Source of the DNA: an uncultured Dysgonomonas sp.
GTDB taxonomy: Bacteria; Bacteroidota; Bacteroidia; Bacteroidales; Dysgonomonadaceae
NCBI RefSeq assembly: GCF_934668725.1
Contig: NZ_CAKUOF010000005.1
Coordinates: forward strand, 174,608 to 238,607
Length of the DNA stretch: 64,000 bases
Reading direction: 5' to 3'
Position 1 is the first letter of the stretch. Every line of letters starts with the position of its first letter. The notes beneath the pieces were generated by a model. That model was not told the DNA's origin and did not search any database. It worked only from the letters and a program-made list of their open reading frames with translations. Made by a program: the position numbers and the translations under genes. Shown here piece after piece: positions 45,578-55,112 of this stretch.

Positions 45578-46129
45578 CCTAATTTATTTACTCTTTAATT
45601 TGACCTTATGGATAATTTTTCTCTATTTTATATCTGAGTGAATATTTAATTTTGTGAGTTTTTTATTCTTTATTTTCTCTTATATTTCGGTGCTCATTTG
45701 TCGCTATTTTCTTTAAAATTGACCCTTCGATAAACTTAATATATGTTTAATAGTATTGCTTTCTATTTTGATATACTTTATAATTGATTTATAATTAACT
45801 GATTGTGATTTTTATTTTAGTTTTGAAATGTTAATTTATATTTATAGTTATTCTAATATATAATAGTGTTATATTTTTTATAACTGCTAGAATTATAATT
45901 TAATTAGGATAGAAATACTTTATTTTTTAATGATATTTTAGTGGCTTTATAATGTGTTTCTGTTCATATTATTTATCTAAAAATTTTATTGCTTTTTGTA
46001 TTTTGACAGATGATCAAAACTTTTTAAATTTTGTTCTAAATAAATAATATAGACTTGTCTGATTAATATATAAGCGGATACGAAAGTATTTATTATTTTT
46101 GTGTATAATATTTATTGTCTAAGATTATT
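45578..46129. other. AT-rich non-coding region before rpoN
   Basis: About 550 bases of extremely AT-rich sequence with no open frame worth reporting. A -7 box TATTTTTG is at 46094-46101, 28 bases before the rpoN start codon; no -33 box is in range. No repeat or RNA gene is evident. Confidence 0.5.
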
Positions 46130-47590
46130 ATGGCTCTCAAACAACAGCTCCAGCAAAAGCAACAACAGCGTTTATCACCTCTGCAAATGCAGGTGATAAA
46201 GCTAACCGAATTGCCCAATGTGGAACTGGAGGAGAGAATCAAACAGGAGCTTGTTGATAATCCGGCTTTGGATGAAGGGCGTGAGGATTCTGATGACCCA
46301 CAAGATATTATTGATGATGTCAATTATGAGGACTCGGATAATATAACACAAGAAGATATTGCCTTGGGTGATTATCTTACGGAGGATGATATACCCGATT
46401 ATCGTTTGAATAACTACAATTCATCGGATAAAATAACCAGGGAAGATATACCCTTCTCATCAGCAGAATCGTTACATGAATCACTTATTGAGCAGCTGCG
46501 ACTTACCGAACTGGATGAGGAGTCGGAAAAAGTTGCTGAATACATAATTGGTAATATTGATGAAAATGGCTATCTGGACAGGCCTTTGAGTGCAATATCC
46601 GATGATTTACTCTTTCAGCAAAACTTGGATATACCATCTGATAGGATTAGAAAGATTTTAAATGTAATTCAGAGTTTTGAGCCTGCTGGTATAGGGGCAT
46701 GCGATTTACAGGAGTGTCTATTACTGCAATTAAGGCGGATGAATGAATCTGATATTGTTAAGCAGGCAATTATTGTAATTGAAAAATATTTTGAGGATTT
46801 CTCGAAAAGACATTTTGATAAAATTGAAAAAGGTCTGAATATAGATGAAGAGGAGCTAAAACAGATTATTCACCTGATAGTTACCCTAAACCCTAAGCCG
46901 GGAAATAATTGGGGTGATGCACTCTCGCTGACGATGAATACGATTATACCCGATTTTATCGTTGAAACTTACAATGGAGAATTATTTCTTAGCCTCAATA
47001 ATCGTAATATCCCTGAGTTAAGAGTCAATAGAGATTATTCGGAAATGCTGAAGGGTTATTCCGAAAATAAAAAGAGTATGACAACCGAAGCTAAAAACGC
47101 AGCTTTGTTTGTAAAGCAGAAGCTCGATTCGGCACGTTGGTTTATTGATGCTATTAAACAAAGGCAAGAAACTCTTCAGAGGACAATGCAGGCAATCGTA
47201 GATCTTCAATATGATTTTTTTCTCACCGGAGACGAATCAAGTTTAAGACCTATGATTCTGAAAGATGTTGCAGAATTGGCAGGATATGATATTTCGACGA
47301 TATCGAGAGTCAGTAACAGTAAATATGTGCAAACCAATTTTGGAATTTATCCTTTGAAGTACTTTTTCTCGGAGTCGATGCAAAATGATGCAGGAGAAGA
47401 AATCTCATCAAGAGAAGTAAAAGCAATTCTTAGGGAATGTATTGAGAATGAAGATACCAAAAAGCCTTTGACTGATGATAAACTTACGGATATTTTGAAA
47501 GAAAAGGGCTACGTAATAGCAAGAAGAACGGTGGCGAAGTATCGCGAACAAATGAATATTCCGGTGGCACGATTACGCAAAAATATATAA
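46130..47590 (+). CDS. rpoN: RNA polymerase sigma-54 factor
   Basis: I start at ATG 46130 (MALKQQLQQKQQQRLSPLQM); the in-frame TTG at 46115 would add five residues. The 486-residue protein has the glutamine-rich region I, the acidic region II, a core-binding domain and the C-terminal RpoN box ARRTVAKYRE near residue 467. It directs transcription that needs an AAA+ activator; none is encoded in the window. I found no clear TGGCAC-N5-TTGC promoter close to genes here. Confidence 0.95.
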   Translation: MALKQQLQQKQQQRLSPLQMQVIKLTELPNVELEERIKQELVDNPALDEGREDSDDPQDIIDDVNYEDSDNITQEDIALGDYLTEDDIPDYRLNNYNSSDKITREDIPFSSAESLHESLIEQLRLTELDEESEKVAEYIIGNIDENGYLDRPLSAISDDLLFQQNLDIPSDRIRKILNVIQSFEPAGIGACDLQECLLLQLRRMNESDIVKQAIIVIEKYFEDFSKRHFDKIEKGLNIDEEELKQIIHLIVTLNPKPGNNWGDALSLTMNTIIPDFIVETYNGELFLSLNNRNIPELRVNRDYSEMLKGYSENKKSMTTEAKNAALFVKQKLDSARWFIDAIKQRQETLQRTMQAIVDLQYDFFLTGDESSLRPMILKDVAELAGYDISTISRVSNSKYVQTNFGIYPLKYFFSESMQNDAGEEISSREVKAILRECIENEDTKKPLTDDKLTDILKEKGYVIARRTVAKYREQMNIPVARLRKNI

Positions 47591-47684
47591 AATTTCAGAT
47601 CTTTTTCTGAATGATGCAGTTGTAGCCGGTAATTATTATAATATCGAAAAAAAAATCAACATTACAGTTGAAATTACTTTAATT

Positions 47685-48329
47685 ATGTGGAGAATAGAAC
47701 AAAATATAGCGAGGTTATTTTCTGCGGTCTTTCAACCGCTCCTGATGCCCTTTTATAGCTTGGCATTACTGGCTGTGTATACTAATTTTTATCAATTATA
47801 TGCAGGCCAGATTCTTAGGTTTTTAATACCTACCTTACTCTTTACATTTTTAGTCCCCACTTTGTTTATTTTTGTGTTAAGAAAAATGAGATACATAAGG
47901 GACTATAATTTAGAATATGGTCCTGATAGAGTACTTCCCTATATGATATTTATTATATCGAATGTAAGTTTGACTCTATTTTTCTATAATTCGAATGTTT
48001 TCTATTGGACACTGGGACTAATTGCAGCTCCTGTTTTTATTGCATTTGTAGGAATGATTATCAATTTTTTCTGGAAAATAAGTGCTCATATGTTGGGTAT
48101 AGGTGGATTAATTGGGGGAGTTCTATCGGTTTGCTTTAATGTCAAGGGCTCTAACCCTATGCTGCTTTTTGCTATCTTGTTTGTTTTAGCAGGTCTTTTA
48201 GGAGTTTGCCGATTATATCTGAGGGCCAATTCTGCTGCTCAGGTTTATGTCGGTTTTATAATTGGGTTTGTTTTGGCATATTCATCTGTCTTTGGAGGAT
48301 TGTTATTGATGCTTTCTTATTTGAAGTAA
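47685..48329 (+). CDS. Integral membrane protein, degenerate PAP2-like
   Basis: The 214-residue protein has about six membrane helices. The segment FFWKISAHMLGIGGLIGG near residue 130 and RLYLRANSAAQVYVGFIIG near residue 178 resemble the PSGH and SRx5H...G motifs of PAP2 phosphatases, but the catalytic set is incomplete: the proline is missing from the first motif and the second histidine is replaced by glutamine. It may thus bind rather than hydrolyse a lipid phosphate. Bacteroidales often carry this gene next to purE. Confidence 0.6.
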   Translation: MWRIEQNIARLFSAVFQPLLMPFYSLALLAVYTNFYQLYAGQILRFLIPTLLFTFLVPTLFIFVLRKMRYIRDYNLEYGPDRVLPYMIFIISNVSLTLFFYNSNVFYWTLGLIAAPVFIAFVGMIINFFWKISAHMLGIGGLIGGVLSVCFNVKGSNPMLLFAILFVLAGLLGVCRLYLRANSAAQVYVGFIIGFVLAYSSVFGGLLLMLSYLK

Positions 48330-48429
48330 GTCTACAGGCTTTTTTACTGGGAATATATAGCGATTGTAATAAATCTCTTGATTTAGAAATGAAGTTCATT
48401 TAATATAAATATATAATATAGCTTAGTAT

Positions 48430-48936
48430 ATGAAACCACTTGTTGCAATTATTATGGGAAGTACTTCTGATCTTCCGGTAATGGAAAAAGCTGCAAAATT
48501 CTTCGATGAAATGGAAATTCCATTCGAAATAAATGCTTTATCTGCCCATCGTACACCTCAGGAAGTTGAAGTGTTTGCAAAAAATGCAAGAGAAAAGGGT
48601 ATTAAAGTAATCATTGCCGCGGCCGGTATGGCTGCACATTTGCCCGGTGTAATCGCCTCTATGACTACACTGCCTGTTATCGGGGTGCCTATTAATGCAT
48701 CACTGGATGGACTGGATGCTTTATTGGCAATTGTACAAATGCCTCCCGGTATACCTGTGGCTACTGTTGGGATAAATGGATCGTTGAATGCTGCAATTTT
48801 AGCTTTGCAAATTATATCAACAGATAATCCAGAGCTTCAACAAAAATTATCAGCTTATAAAGAGAATCTGAAAAGCAAGATAGTAGAGGCAAATCAGGAA
48901 TTATCTGCCATTAAATACAAATTTAAAACAAACTAG
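48430..48936 (+). CDS. purE: N5-carboxyaminoimidazole ribonucleotide mutase
   Basis: The 168-residue protein has IIMGSTSDLPVMEKAAKFFD at the start, NALSAHRTPQEV near residue 38, AAAGMAAHLPGVIASMTTLP near residue 66 and the closing QMPPGIPVATVGINGS. The pattern fits class I PurE, which works with PurK in de novo purine synthesis. A strong palindromic hairpin follows (48931-48951). Confidence 0.95.
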   Translation: MKPLVAIIMGSTSDLPVMEKAAKFFDEMEIPFEINALSAHRTPQEVEVFAKNAREKGIKVIIAAAGMAAHLPGVIASMTTLPVIGVPINASLDGLDALLAIVQMPPGIPVATVGINGSLNAAILALQIISTDNPELQQKLSAYKENLKSKIVEANQELSAIKYKFKTN

Positions 48937-48951
48937 GTCTTAGACCTAGTT
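48931..48951 (+). repeat. Perfect hairpin AACTAGGTC-TTA-GACCTAGTT after purE
   Basis: Nine-base arms with a TTA loop, the left arm covering the purE stop codon, followed by GTTTCTCTTT. It is the longest-armed member of the dispersed hairpin family and may also end transcription. Confidence 0.7.
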
Positions 48952-49045
48952 GTTTCTCTTTGGACGTGAACTATATTATAGATTATAGCCAAGGAATAAT
49001 TATCTATTATTTAAATAATATACCCGGGAAGTATTGAGTGGAACT

Positions 49046-49651
49046 ATGAGTATAGATGATGTAAAAGCGATCTTAAAAAAAGAAGCCGATGCTGTTTTAA
49101 ATATTCCGGTAACGGATGCCTATAATAAAGCAAGTGATCTTATAGTAGAGCATGTTCACCGTAAAAAAGGGAAATTAGTGACGAGTGGTATGGGGAAAGC
49201 TGGGCAAATAGCTCAAAATATTGCCACGACTTTCTGTTCTACCGGAACACCCGCTATTTTTCTGCATCCAAGTGAGGCACAGCATGGAGATTTGGGGGTT
49301 CTTCAAGAAGATGATATCATTCTTATGATTTCAAATTCAGGCAAAACTCGTGAAATCATCGAACTTATAGGCTTGGCAAGGCATTTGAATCCAACTATTC
49401 AGTTTATTGTTATAACAAGTGATCCGGAGAGTGTTTTGGCACAAGAAGCTGATATATGTCTTTTGACTGGTAATCCGGCTGAGGTGTGTACACTGGGGCT
49501 TACTCCCACTACTTCTACCACAATGATGACTGTAATAGGTGATATTCTGGTGGTTGATACTATGGGTAAAATCGGCTTTAATGCTGCAGAGTATGCAAAG
49601 CGACATCATGGGGGGTATCTCGGCGATAAATCACGAAACCTTAGTAAATAG
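49046..49651 (+). CDS. SIS-domain sugar-phosphate isomerase, KdsD-like without CBS domains
   Basis: I start at ATG 49046 rather than the TTG at 49034. The 201-residue protein has the arabinose-5-phosphate isomerase signatures: GKLVTSGMGKAGQIAQNIAT, IFLHPSEAQHGDLGVLQEDD (the HPxEAxHGDLG site) and TPTTSTTMMTVIGD, with KRHHGGYLG near the end. E. coli KdsD is about 320 residues because it has two CBS domains; here the gene stops right after the SIS domain. It probably makes arabinose 5-phosphate for Kdo, though another sugar phosphate is possible. Confidence 0.83.
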   Translation: MSIDDVKAILKKEADAVLNIPVTDAYNKASDLIVEHVHRKKGKLVTSGMGKAGQIAQNIATTFCSTGTPAIFLHPSEAQHGDLGVLQEDDIILMISNSGKTREIIELIGLARHLNPTIQFIVITSDPESVLAQEADICLLTGNPAEVCTLGLTPTTSTTMMTVIGDILVVDTMGKIGFNAAEYAKRHHGGYLGDKSRNLSK

Positions 49652-49662
49652 ATCACGGATCT
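49650..49662 (+). repeat. Mini-hairpin AGATC-ACG-GATCT after the SIS gene
   Basis: A five-base perfect stem with a three-base loop, overlapping the preceding stop codon and about 50 bases before the GT2 start. Its arms differ from AGGTC/GACCT but still pair. Confidence 0.45.
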
Positions 49663-49712
49663 TTCCATATTAAATTGGTAAGTAAACCATAGAAAGTTTT
49701 AAGTATAAAGAG

Positions 49713-50654
49713 ATGAAAGTATCTGTTTTAATTCCGATGTATAATGCTGAGAAATATATTTCGGCAACTATCGAAAATGTACTTAAACAGACATGGACTG
49801 ATTTGGAAGTTATTATTGTAGATGACGGTTCCATCGATAATAGTTATGATTTAGCGAAGCAATATGAGTCATCTAATGTTCATATTTATAAACAAGAGAA
49901 TAAAGGAGCAAGTGCTGCCAGGAATCTTGCCTTTGAAAAATCGACCGGAGAACTGATTCAGTATCTTGATGCAGATGATCTGTTATCTTACAATAAAATT
50001 GAGGCACAAGTAAAGCTGTATAAACAAATAAACGATAAAAGCGCTATTATTGCATCAGGCCTTCTATTATTTGATGGAGAACTAATGGATACTATTTGTA
50101 TTCCTCATCGGCAAATGTCTACTAATGCTTATAATAAACCGGTTGATTTGCTGATCGATATTTGTCGTGAAAAATATATTGTACAATCTAGTATCTGGTT
50201 GATGCACCGGGACTTACTAGTTAGAGTGGGAGCTTGGAATGAAAGACTTACCCTAAACGACGATGGAGAATACTTTTTTCGGGTAGTAGGTCAATCTTCG
50301 GGAGTTTATTTTTGTTCTCAAGGAGTGGTTTTTTATAGAAATACGCCGCAAAGTCTAAGTAAACAAGTATCTCAAAAGGCTATTGAGTCTCAGTTATTGG
50401 CAACTCAGGTTATGACCGAGGTTGTCACCGGACTAGAGAATAGCAAAAGAGCGAGAGGCGCTTGTGTGAACTTTTATATGCAGTATATAACACGTTTTCA
50501 TAGTAATTTTTATAACGAGCGAGCTGCAATAGAAATAAAGAAGCTTGGCTTTAATATTAATACGTTCAAAAAAAGTCTTTTGTATAAGGTCGCATATGCG
50601 ATTTTGGGTCAAAAGTTAATTAATAAATTATCAAAAATCTATTATCAAAAATAA
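49713..50654 (+). CDS. Glycosyltransferase family 2
   Basis: The 313-residue protein starts VSVLIPMYNAEKYISATIEN, has VIIVDDGSIDNSYDLA and the metal motif YLDADDLLSYNKIEA near residues 88-102, and LTLNDDGEYFFRVV near residue 180 as the second acidic site. It follows the KdsD-like gene and may add a sugar to the lipopolysaccharide core, but the acceptor is not certain. Confidence 0.87.
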   Translation: MKVSVLIPMYNAEKYISATIENVLKQTWTDLEVIIVDDGSIDNSYDLAKQYESSNVHIYKQENKGASAARNLAFEKSTGELIQYLDADDLLSYNKIEAQVKLYKQINDKSAIIASGLLLFDGELMDTICIPHRQMSTNAYNKPVDLLIDICREKYIVQSSIWLMHRDLLVRVGAWNERLTLNDDGEYFFRVVGQSSGVYFCSQGVVFYRNTPQSLSKQVSQKAIESQLLATQVMTEVVTGLENSKRARGACVNFYMQYITRFHSNFYNERAAIEIKKLGFNINTFKKSLLYKVAYAILGQKLINKLSKIYYQK

Positions 50655-50658
50655 TTGT

Positions 50659-50679
50659 AAATGCTTTGCGTTTTTTTTT
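50659..50679 (+). terminator. Intrinsic terminator after the GT2 gene
   Basis: AAATGC-TTT-GCGTTT with one wobble, then an uninterrupted run of T. Confidence 0.7.
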
Positions 50680-50808
50680 ATTAATTTATTGGATTATAGG
50701 TGATTGTCGATATTGTCAGTTTGTTTGACTATCTTTTTTATATTTATTCAAGCGACTAATAGGTCTAATACTCGAAAAGTGTAATGACCAATTAAATTTA
50801 TTTTCGAT

Positions 50809-51906
50809 ATGAAGAAACACTATTTTATGACCCTTGTTATAGGGGCCTTTGGGTGTGTGCCTGCTATTTTCGCCCAATCGTCTGTGTTTAAGGGACTAGA
50901 ACATCTTTTTACTATACCTAAAAGTTATGTTGTCGGATATACGGCTACACCTCCTGTTATTGATGGTAATATCAATGATCAGGTTTGGAAAAATGCTCAA
51001 TGGAGCGAATCTTTTGAGGATATTGAAGGGGATCTTAAACCAAAGCCATATTACGATACGAAAGTGAAAATGCTTTGGGATAGTACCTATTTGTATATAG
51101 CTGCAAATCTGGAAGATGAAAATGTATGGGCATATCTTACTGAAAGAGATCAAGTAGTCTTTTTCGATAATGACTTTGAGGTCTTTATTAATCCGGTGAA
51201 TACTTCACATCAATATTTTGAATACGAGATAAATGCGCTGAATACGATGTTTGATCTCTTTTTACCGAAGCCATATCGTAGTGGTTCGGGAGCTCTTATC
51301 TCGTGGAATAGTAGTCGTTCGAAACATGGGGTTCATATATACGGTTCATTGAATGATCCCAGTGATAAAGATCAAGGTTGGACTGTAGAGTTAGCTATAC
51401 CATTTAGTGACGTTACGGTTGCTAATACTGCTAATATACCGAAGAATGGTGATATCTGGCGTATAAATTTCTCACGTGTCCAGTGGGAAACCGAAGTTTC
51501 AGGTGATAAATACGTGAAAAAGCGTGACAGTAACGATAGAGTTTTGCCTGAGAATAATTGGGTATGGTCTCCACAAGGTATTATTGATATGCATGCTCCC
51601 GAAAGGTGGGGATATCTTCAATTTTCTACCAATGAAGCCGGAACAAAGCTTCCTGAATTTGTTTTACCATATTCAGAACTGCAAAGACAATATCTATGGC
51701 TTGTTTATTATAAGCAACGTCAGTATAGAGGTGTAAATGGTAAGTTTGCTAAAAGCTTAAAGGAATTGGGTATTCCCGAGAATATTTCGATTGAAGGGAA
51801 ACAGAATAAACTAACGATGGAATCGACTTCTTCTCAGTTTTCTGCCATTATATCTGCTCCCGATTTTAAAGAGATACGGATTAACGATGAAGGACTTATA
51901 CGCTGA
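50809..51906 (+). CDS. Secreted CBM9-like carbohydrate-binding protein
   Basis: The 365-residue protein has a signal peptide (cleavage near PAIFAQ) and a family-9 carbohydrate-binding module from about residue 40: ATPPVIDGNINDQVWKNAQW, KMLWDSTYLYIAANLED, and FDNDFEVFINPVNTSHQYFE. NWVWSPQGIIDMHAPERWGY closes the module. The last 80 residues are of no known type. Such proteins often accompany secreted glycosidases, and a GH10-like gene follows after 70 bases. Confidence 0.85.
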   Translation: MKKHYFMTLVIGAFGCVPAIFAQSSVFKGLEHLFTIPKSYVVGYTATPPVIDGNINDQVWKNAQWSESFEDIEGDLKPKPYYDTKVKMLWDSTYLYIAANLEDENVWAYLTERDQVVFFDNDFEVFINPVNTSHQYFEYEINALNTMFDLFLPKPYRSGSGALISWNSSRSKHGVHIYGSLNDPSDKDQGWTVELAIPFSDVTVANTANIPKNGDIWRINFSRVQWETEVSGDKYVKKRDSNDRVLPENNWVWSPQGIIDMHAPERWGYLQFSTNEAGTKLPEFVLPYSELQRQYLWLVYYKQRQYRGVNGKFAKSLKELGIPENISIEGKQNKLTMESTSSQFSAIISAPDFKEIRINDEGLIR

Positions 51907-51940
51907 CTGTATTTTCCAGATTATTTATTAAATCAACAAG

Positions 51941-51955
51941 AAGGTCTTGTGCCTT
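51941..51955 (+). repeat. Mini-hairpin AAGG-TCTTGTG-CCTT before the GH10-like gene
   Basis: A member of the dispersed hairpin family with a four-base stem, ending 21 bases before the start codon. Confidence 0.45.
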
Positions 51956-51976
51956 AACTATTTAAAAATACCAATC

Positions 51977-53059
51977 ATGAAGAACAGAGATTCTAAATTT
52001 TTTATAGTTTGCCTTATGGCATTACTATTTACTTTTCCGTCTCAGATATTTGGAAAAGACGCTAAAAGTGAAAAATCCCAAACCGAAAAAACTCACAAAT
52101 TTTGGGTTTGGCTTAACCCAAACGATAAAGACACCGATGAAGAGCTTGCTGTTAGGTATAAGAAATACTATGATGCAGGTATAAAAGGCATCTTTTTTGA
52201 AGCAGACAACGAACGCCATTTTAGAATTGCAAAAGCTCAGGGTTTAGAAACTCACCGATGGATGTGGATTATGAACCGAGGTGAGCAATATGTAAAAGAC
52301 AATCATCCTGATTGGTATGCAATTAACAGAAAAGGCGAATCTTGCTTCGATCAGCCGCCTTATGTCGATTATTACAGATGGCTTTGTCCCTCTCGTCCCG
52401 AAGTGGTTGACTATTTGAAAAAGGACGTTGAACAGGCACTTTCTAAAGATTATGTAGATGGAATCCACTTAGATTACATTCGCTATAGTGATGTTATTTT
52501 AGCGGTAAATCTTTGGCAGGTATATGGTATTGAGCAAACTCAAGAGTATCCTCAATATGATTACTGCTATTGTGATGTATGTAAGAAGAAATTTCGGGCT
52601 GAGTATGGCGAAAACGTCGATTCTATCGAATATCCTTCTGAAAGCTTGTCGTGGAAAAAATTTAGATACGATGCTGTTACGAATGTAGTAAATGAATTGA
52701 CTAAAGTGGCTAAAAGTCATGATAAAGCTATAACGGCAGCAGTATTCCCGACTCCAGATGTTGCTAAAAGATTGGTTAGACAGGACTGGACTAATTGGGA
52801 TTTGACTGCTATTTATCCAATGATTTATCATGGATTTTATAAAGAGCAAACTCCCTGGATCGGAACTGCTGTGAAAGAAGGTTTGAAAGGTCTTAACGGG
52901 CGTTTTCCTCTTTATGCCGGATTATATGTTCCCGATTTTAAAGATAAGAATGACTTGCGTGATGGAATCAGATATGCTTTAGATAGTGGAGCGGCAGGAG
53001 TTTCTATTTTCGGGCAGGTTGATGATGAAATGCTGGCTCTTCTTAAAGAATTTAACTAA
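51977..53059 (+). CDS. Secreted glycoside hydrolase-like protein, GHL10/DUF187 family
   Basis: I use the ATG at 51977; the TTG at 51947 would put the signal peptide out of place. The 360-residue protein has a signal (cleavage near SQIFGK) and a TIM-barrel: FWVWLNPNDKDTDEELAVRY, HRWMWIMNRGEQYVKDNHPD, WLCPSRPEVVDYLKKDV, and VDGIHLDYIRYSD near residue 155. A short YCYCDVCKKKF segment is typical of these proteins. It should act on an extracellular glycan, its substrate unknown. Confidence 0.85.
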   Translation: MKNRDSKFFIVCLMALLFTFPSQIFGKDAKSEKSQTEKTHKFWVWLNPNDKDTDEELAVRYKKYYDAGIKGIFFEADNERHFRIAKAQGLETHRWMWIMNRGEQYVKDNHPDWYAINRKGESCFDQPPYVDYYRWLCPSRPEVVDYLKKDVEQALSKDYVDGIHLDYIRYSDVILAVNLWQVYGIEQTQEYPQYDYCYCDVCKKKFRAEYGENVDSIEYPSESLSWKKFRYDAVTNVVNELTKVAKSHDKAITAAVFPTPDVAKRLVRQDWTNWDLTAIYPMIYHGFYKEQTPWIGTAVKEGLKGLNGRFPLYAGLYVPDFKDKNDLRDGIRYALDSGAAGVSIFGQVDDEMLALLKEFN

Positions 53060-53082
53060 GAAGTTAAAGCTTTAATATAAAA

Positions 53083-53126
53083 AGAAAAAGAGTGTAATAC
53101 TGATTGTATTGCACTCTTTTTCTTTT
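53083..53126. terminator. Strong bidirectional terminator
   Basis: AAAAAGAGTGTAATAC pairs with GTATTGCACTCTTTTT (one wobble), with loop TGATT and T or A runs on both sides. It separates the convergent GH10-like and GT2 genes. Confidence 0.9.
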
Positions 53127-53145
53127 CCATCGGAGTTTGTGGAGA

Positions 53146-54153
53146 TTATATTTTCTTTTTTAGGAATATCAGAAGATTAAATGTTCTGTAAAGAACTGAT
53201 AACTTATAAGATGTAAATTTAGGCTTCCAGATTTTGTTATACTTCTTTTGAGAGATACAAAGCACAATCCATCTACTCCACAAAAAAGCAATGAGTGATG
53301 ATTCGTTATACTTCTGTTTCTTTTTGTTTGAATCTATTATTTTTCTGAACCAAGAGTCTAATTGAGAGTAATCTTCAAATTTCTGTTTTACTACTTTAGT
53401 TTTTGAGTCAAACTGCTGAAAAGTTATTTTGTGTAGGTATAATTCTTTTTCCGAAGGTTGAAGTCCTATATTTTGTAATTCCCTACAGATTATCTTGTTT
53501 TTGATATTTTCCTGTATTTGGGAATAGGTCACCGAAACATTGTTCGTATGCCAACGGTATCTAAGTAAATAATCTGGGATATTGGCAATTTTATAATTAT
53601 TGGCAATTCTGCACCAAAGTTCATAATCTTCCGCATGCTTATATTCGGGATCGAAGTAGTTATTTTTCAAAACCTCGCTTCGAAACATCATGCTTGGGTG
53701 TATAAATGGAACCGAGAAAAGCAGATTTATTTGGAGGAAATCATTTGTCTGAAGATTTATCAGTTTGCCTGTTTCCTTGCTATTTTCATCGATTAGCTTT
53801 GCGTATGATCCGCACATTCCATATTCCTTATTTTCTTCAAGAAAAGTAAGTTGTGATTTGAATCGGTCTTTTTCCGAAACATCATCAGCATCCATACGGG
53901 CAATATAACCTCCGGTGCAAAGTACTATTCCTTTATTTAGGGTTGATATTAGACCTATATTTTGATCATTTTTATAATATTGAATGCGTTTATCTGTGTA
54001 TGATTGAATAATACTTTCCGAAGAGTCGGTCGACCCATCGTTTAGGATAAGTAACTCCCAGTCGGTAAAGCTTTGAACGATAATGCTGTCAATGGCTTCA
54101 CGCAGAAATTTTTCTGCGTTAAAAACTGGCATTATTATAGACAATTTAGACAT
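53146..54153 (-). CDS. Glycosyltransferase family 2
   Basis: The 335-residue protein starts LSIIMPVFNAEKFLREAIDS, has LLILNDGSTDSSESI and the metal site ARMDADDVSEKDRFKSQ near residues 88-104, with FIHPSMMFRSEVL and HAEDYELWCRI later. This pattern fits the GT2 group that includes galactosyl and N-acetylglucosaminyl transferases of O-antigen loci. It is 21 bases downstream of the GT11 gene, with which it forms a minus-strand operon. Confidence 0.88.
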   Translation of the reverse strand: MSKLSIIMPVFNAEKFLREAIDSIIVQSFTDWELLILNDGSTDSSESIIQSYTDKRIQYYKNDQNIGLISTLNKGIVLCTGGYIARMDADDVSEKDRFKSQLTFLEENKEYGMCGSYAKLIDENSKETGKLINLQTNDFLQINLLFSVPFIHPSMMFRSEVLKNNYFDPEYKHAEDYELWCRIANNYKIANIPDYLLRYRWHTNNVSVTYSQIQENIKNKIICRELQNIGLQPSEKELYLHKITFQQFDSKTKVVKQKFEDYSQLDSWFRKIIDSNKKKQKYNESSLIAFLWSRWIVLCISQKKYNKIWKPKFTSYKLSVLYRTFNLLIFLKKKI

Positions 54154-54174
54154 ATATTGTTTTAAATAAATGTT

Positions 54175-55047
54175 TTATAATGTGATCCATTCTTTCGGTA
54201 AAAAGCCATCAGGATATATTCCAGTATCGCCTTTATACCATTTTCGAGGAGCTATCACCATTTTATCTGGGTTATTGTTGAGCCATCCAGCCCACCAACT
54301 GAACGAGCTATTTGCAATAATGTTGTTCTTACATAAACTCATTAGTTGCATATCTGTATAGCTATGTTCGTTTTTGTTCCAATCAATGAATTCGTGATTG
54401 AGATTTGATAGATCCAGATTTATTTTGACCCATTCAATTCCATCAGAAAAGATAAAAAAATAAGGATTATCGATTTCAGATATAATATATTCAATTGCTT
54501 TTTTATAATATGATAAATCTAGAATCGGCAAATTAGTGTTGGTATTTATATAATCTCCTCTTCGTATGTGTATCGATACTGAGTTTTCTTGCTCTATCTT
54601 ATGTCGTATTTTATCGTTTTTTCCGGTTAATGGTGTTCTGAAGGTAAAATCAACTTTTAATTGCCGGGAGATCTCTTTAAAATAGTTTTCATTCTGAAAA
54701 TAACCAAAAAGAGTCGTATCCTTCGGAAGGTTTGCAAACTTTGTATCGTAATATTGTGCCTTTTCATCACGAAATATGCCTAGTCTATTAAGGAATGACT
54801 TTTTTATCGTCTTCGAATGCATTGTACCGAATACTTTAACTGCTATTTTATTTAATATTGATGTTCTGATGGGAGGCTTAATATCGAAAACAGAAAGTTC
54901 GTAATGCCTGGTAGTTGCTTTTGTCTTTTTTTTAAGTAAGTATAAATCAATGGATAATTCTGTGTTGTGGTGTATGGATAAAGCTCGCCCGGCAGCATAT
55001 TCAAACATTTGATTCCCTAATCCTCCGGAAAGAATGACTTTTATCAT
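54175..55047 (-). CDS. GT11 alpha-1,2-fucosyltransferase
   Basis: The 290-residue protein has LSGGLGNQMFEYAAGRALS at the N-terminus, the fucosyltransferase motif SIHIRRGDYIN near residue 143 and IIANSSFSWWAGWLNNNPDK near residue 258; HxRRGDY is the GDP-fucose site. Members attach L-fucose in alpha-1,2 linkage or a related sugar, and Bacteroidetes use them to make host-like glycans. The upstream region carries an inverted repeat over a possible promoter (55113-55130). Confidence 0.9.
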   Translation of the reverse strand: MIKVILSGGLGNQMFEYAAGRALSIHHNTELSIDLYLLKKKTKATTRHYELSVFDIKPPIRTSILNKIAVKVFGTMHSKTIKKSFLNRLGIFRDEKAQYYDTKFANLPKDTTLFGYFQNENYFKEISRQLKVDFTFRTPLTGKNDKIRHKIEQENSVSIHIRRGDYINTNTNLPILDLSYYKKAIEYIISEIDNPYFFIFSDGIEWVKINLDLSNLNHEFIDWNKNEHSYTDMQLMSLCKNNIIANSSFSWWAGWLNNNPDKMVIAPRKWYKGDTGIYPDGFLPKEWITL

Positions 55048-55112
55048 TGAATAGTTTTATTTTGATTTTAATCGTTTGATTTATAGTATATTTTGATTGA
55101 CTCTTTATTTTA

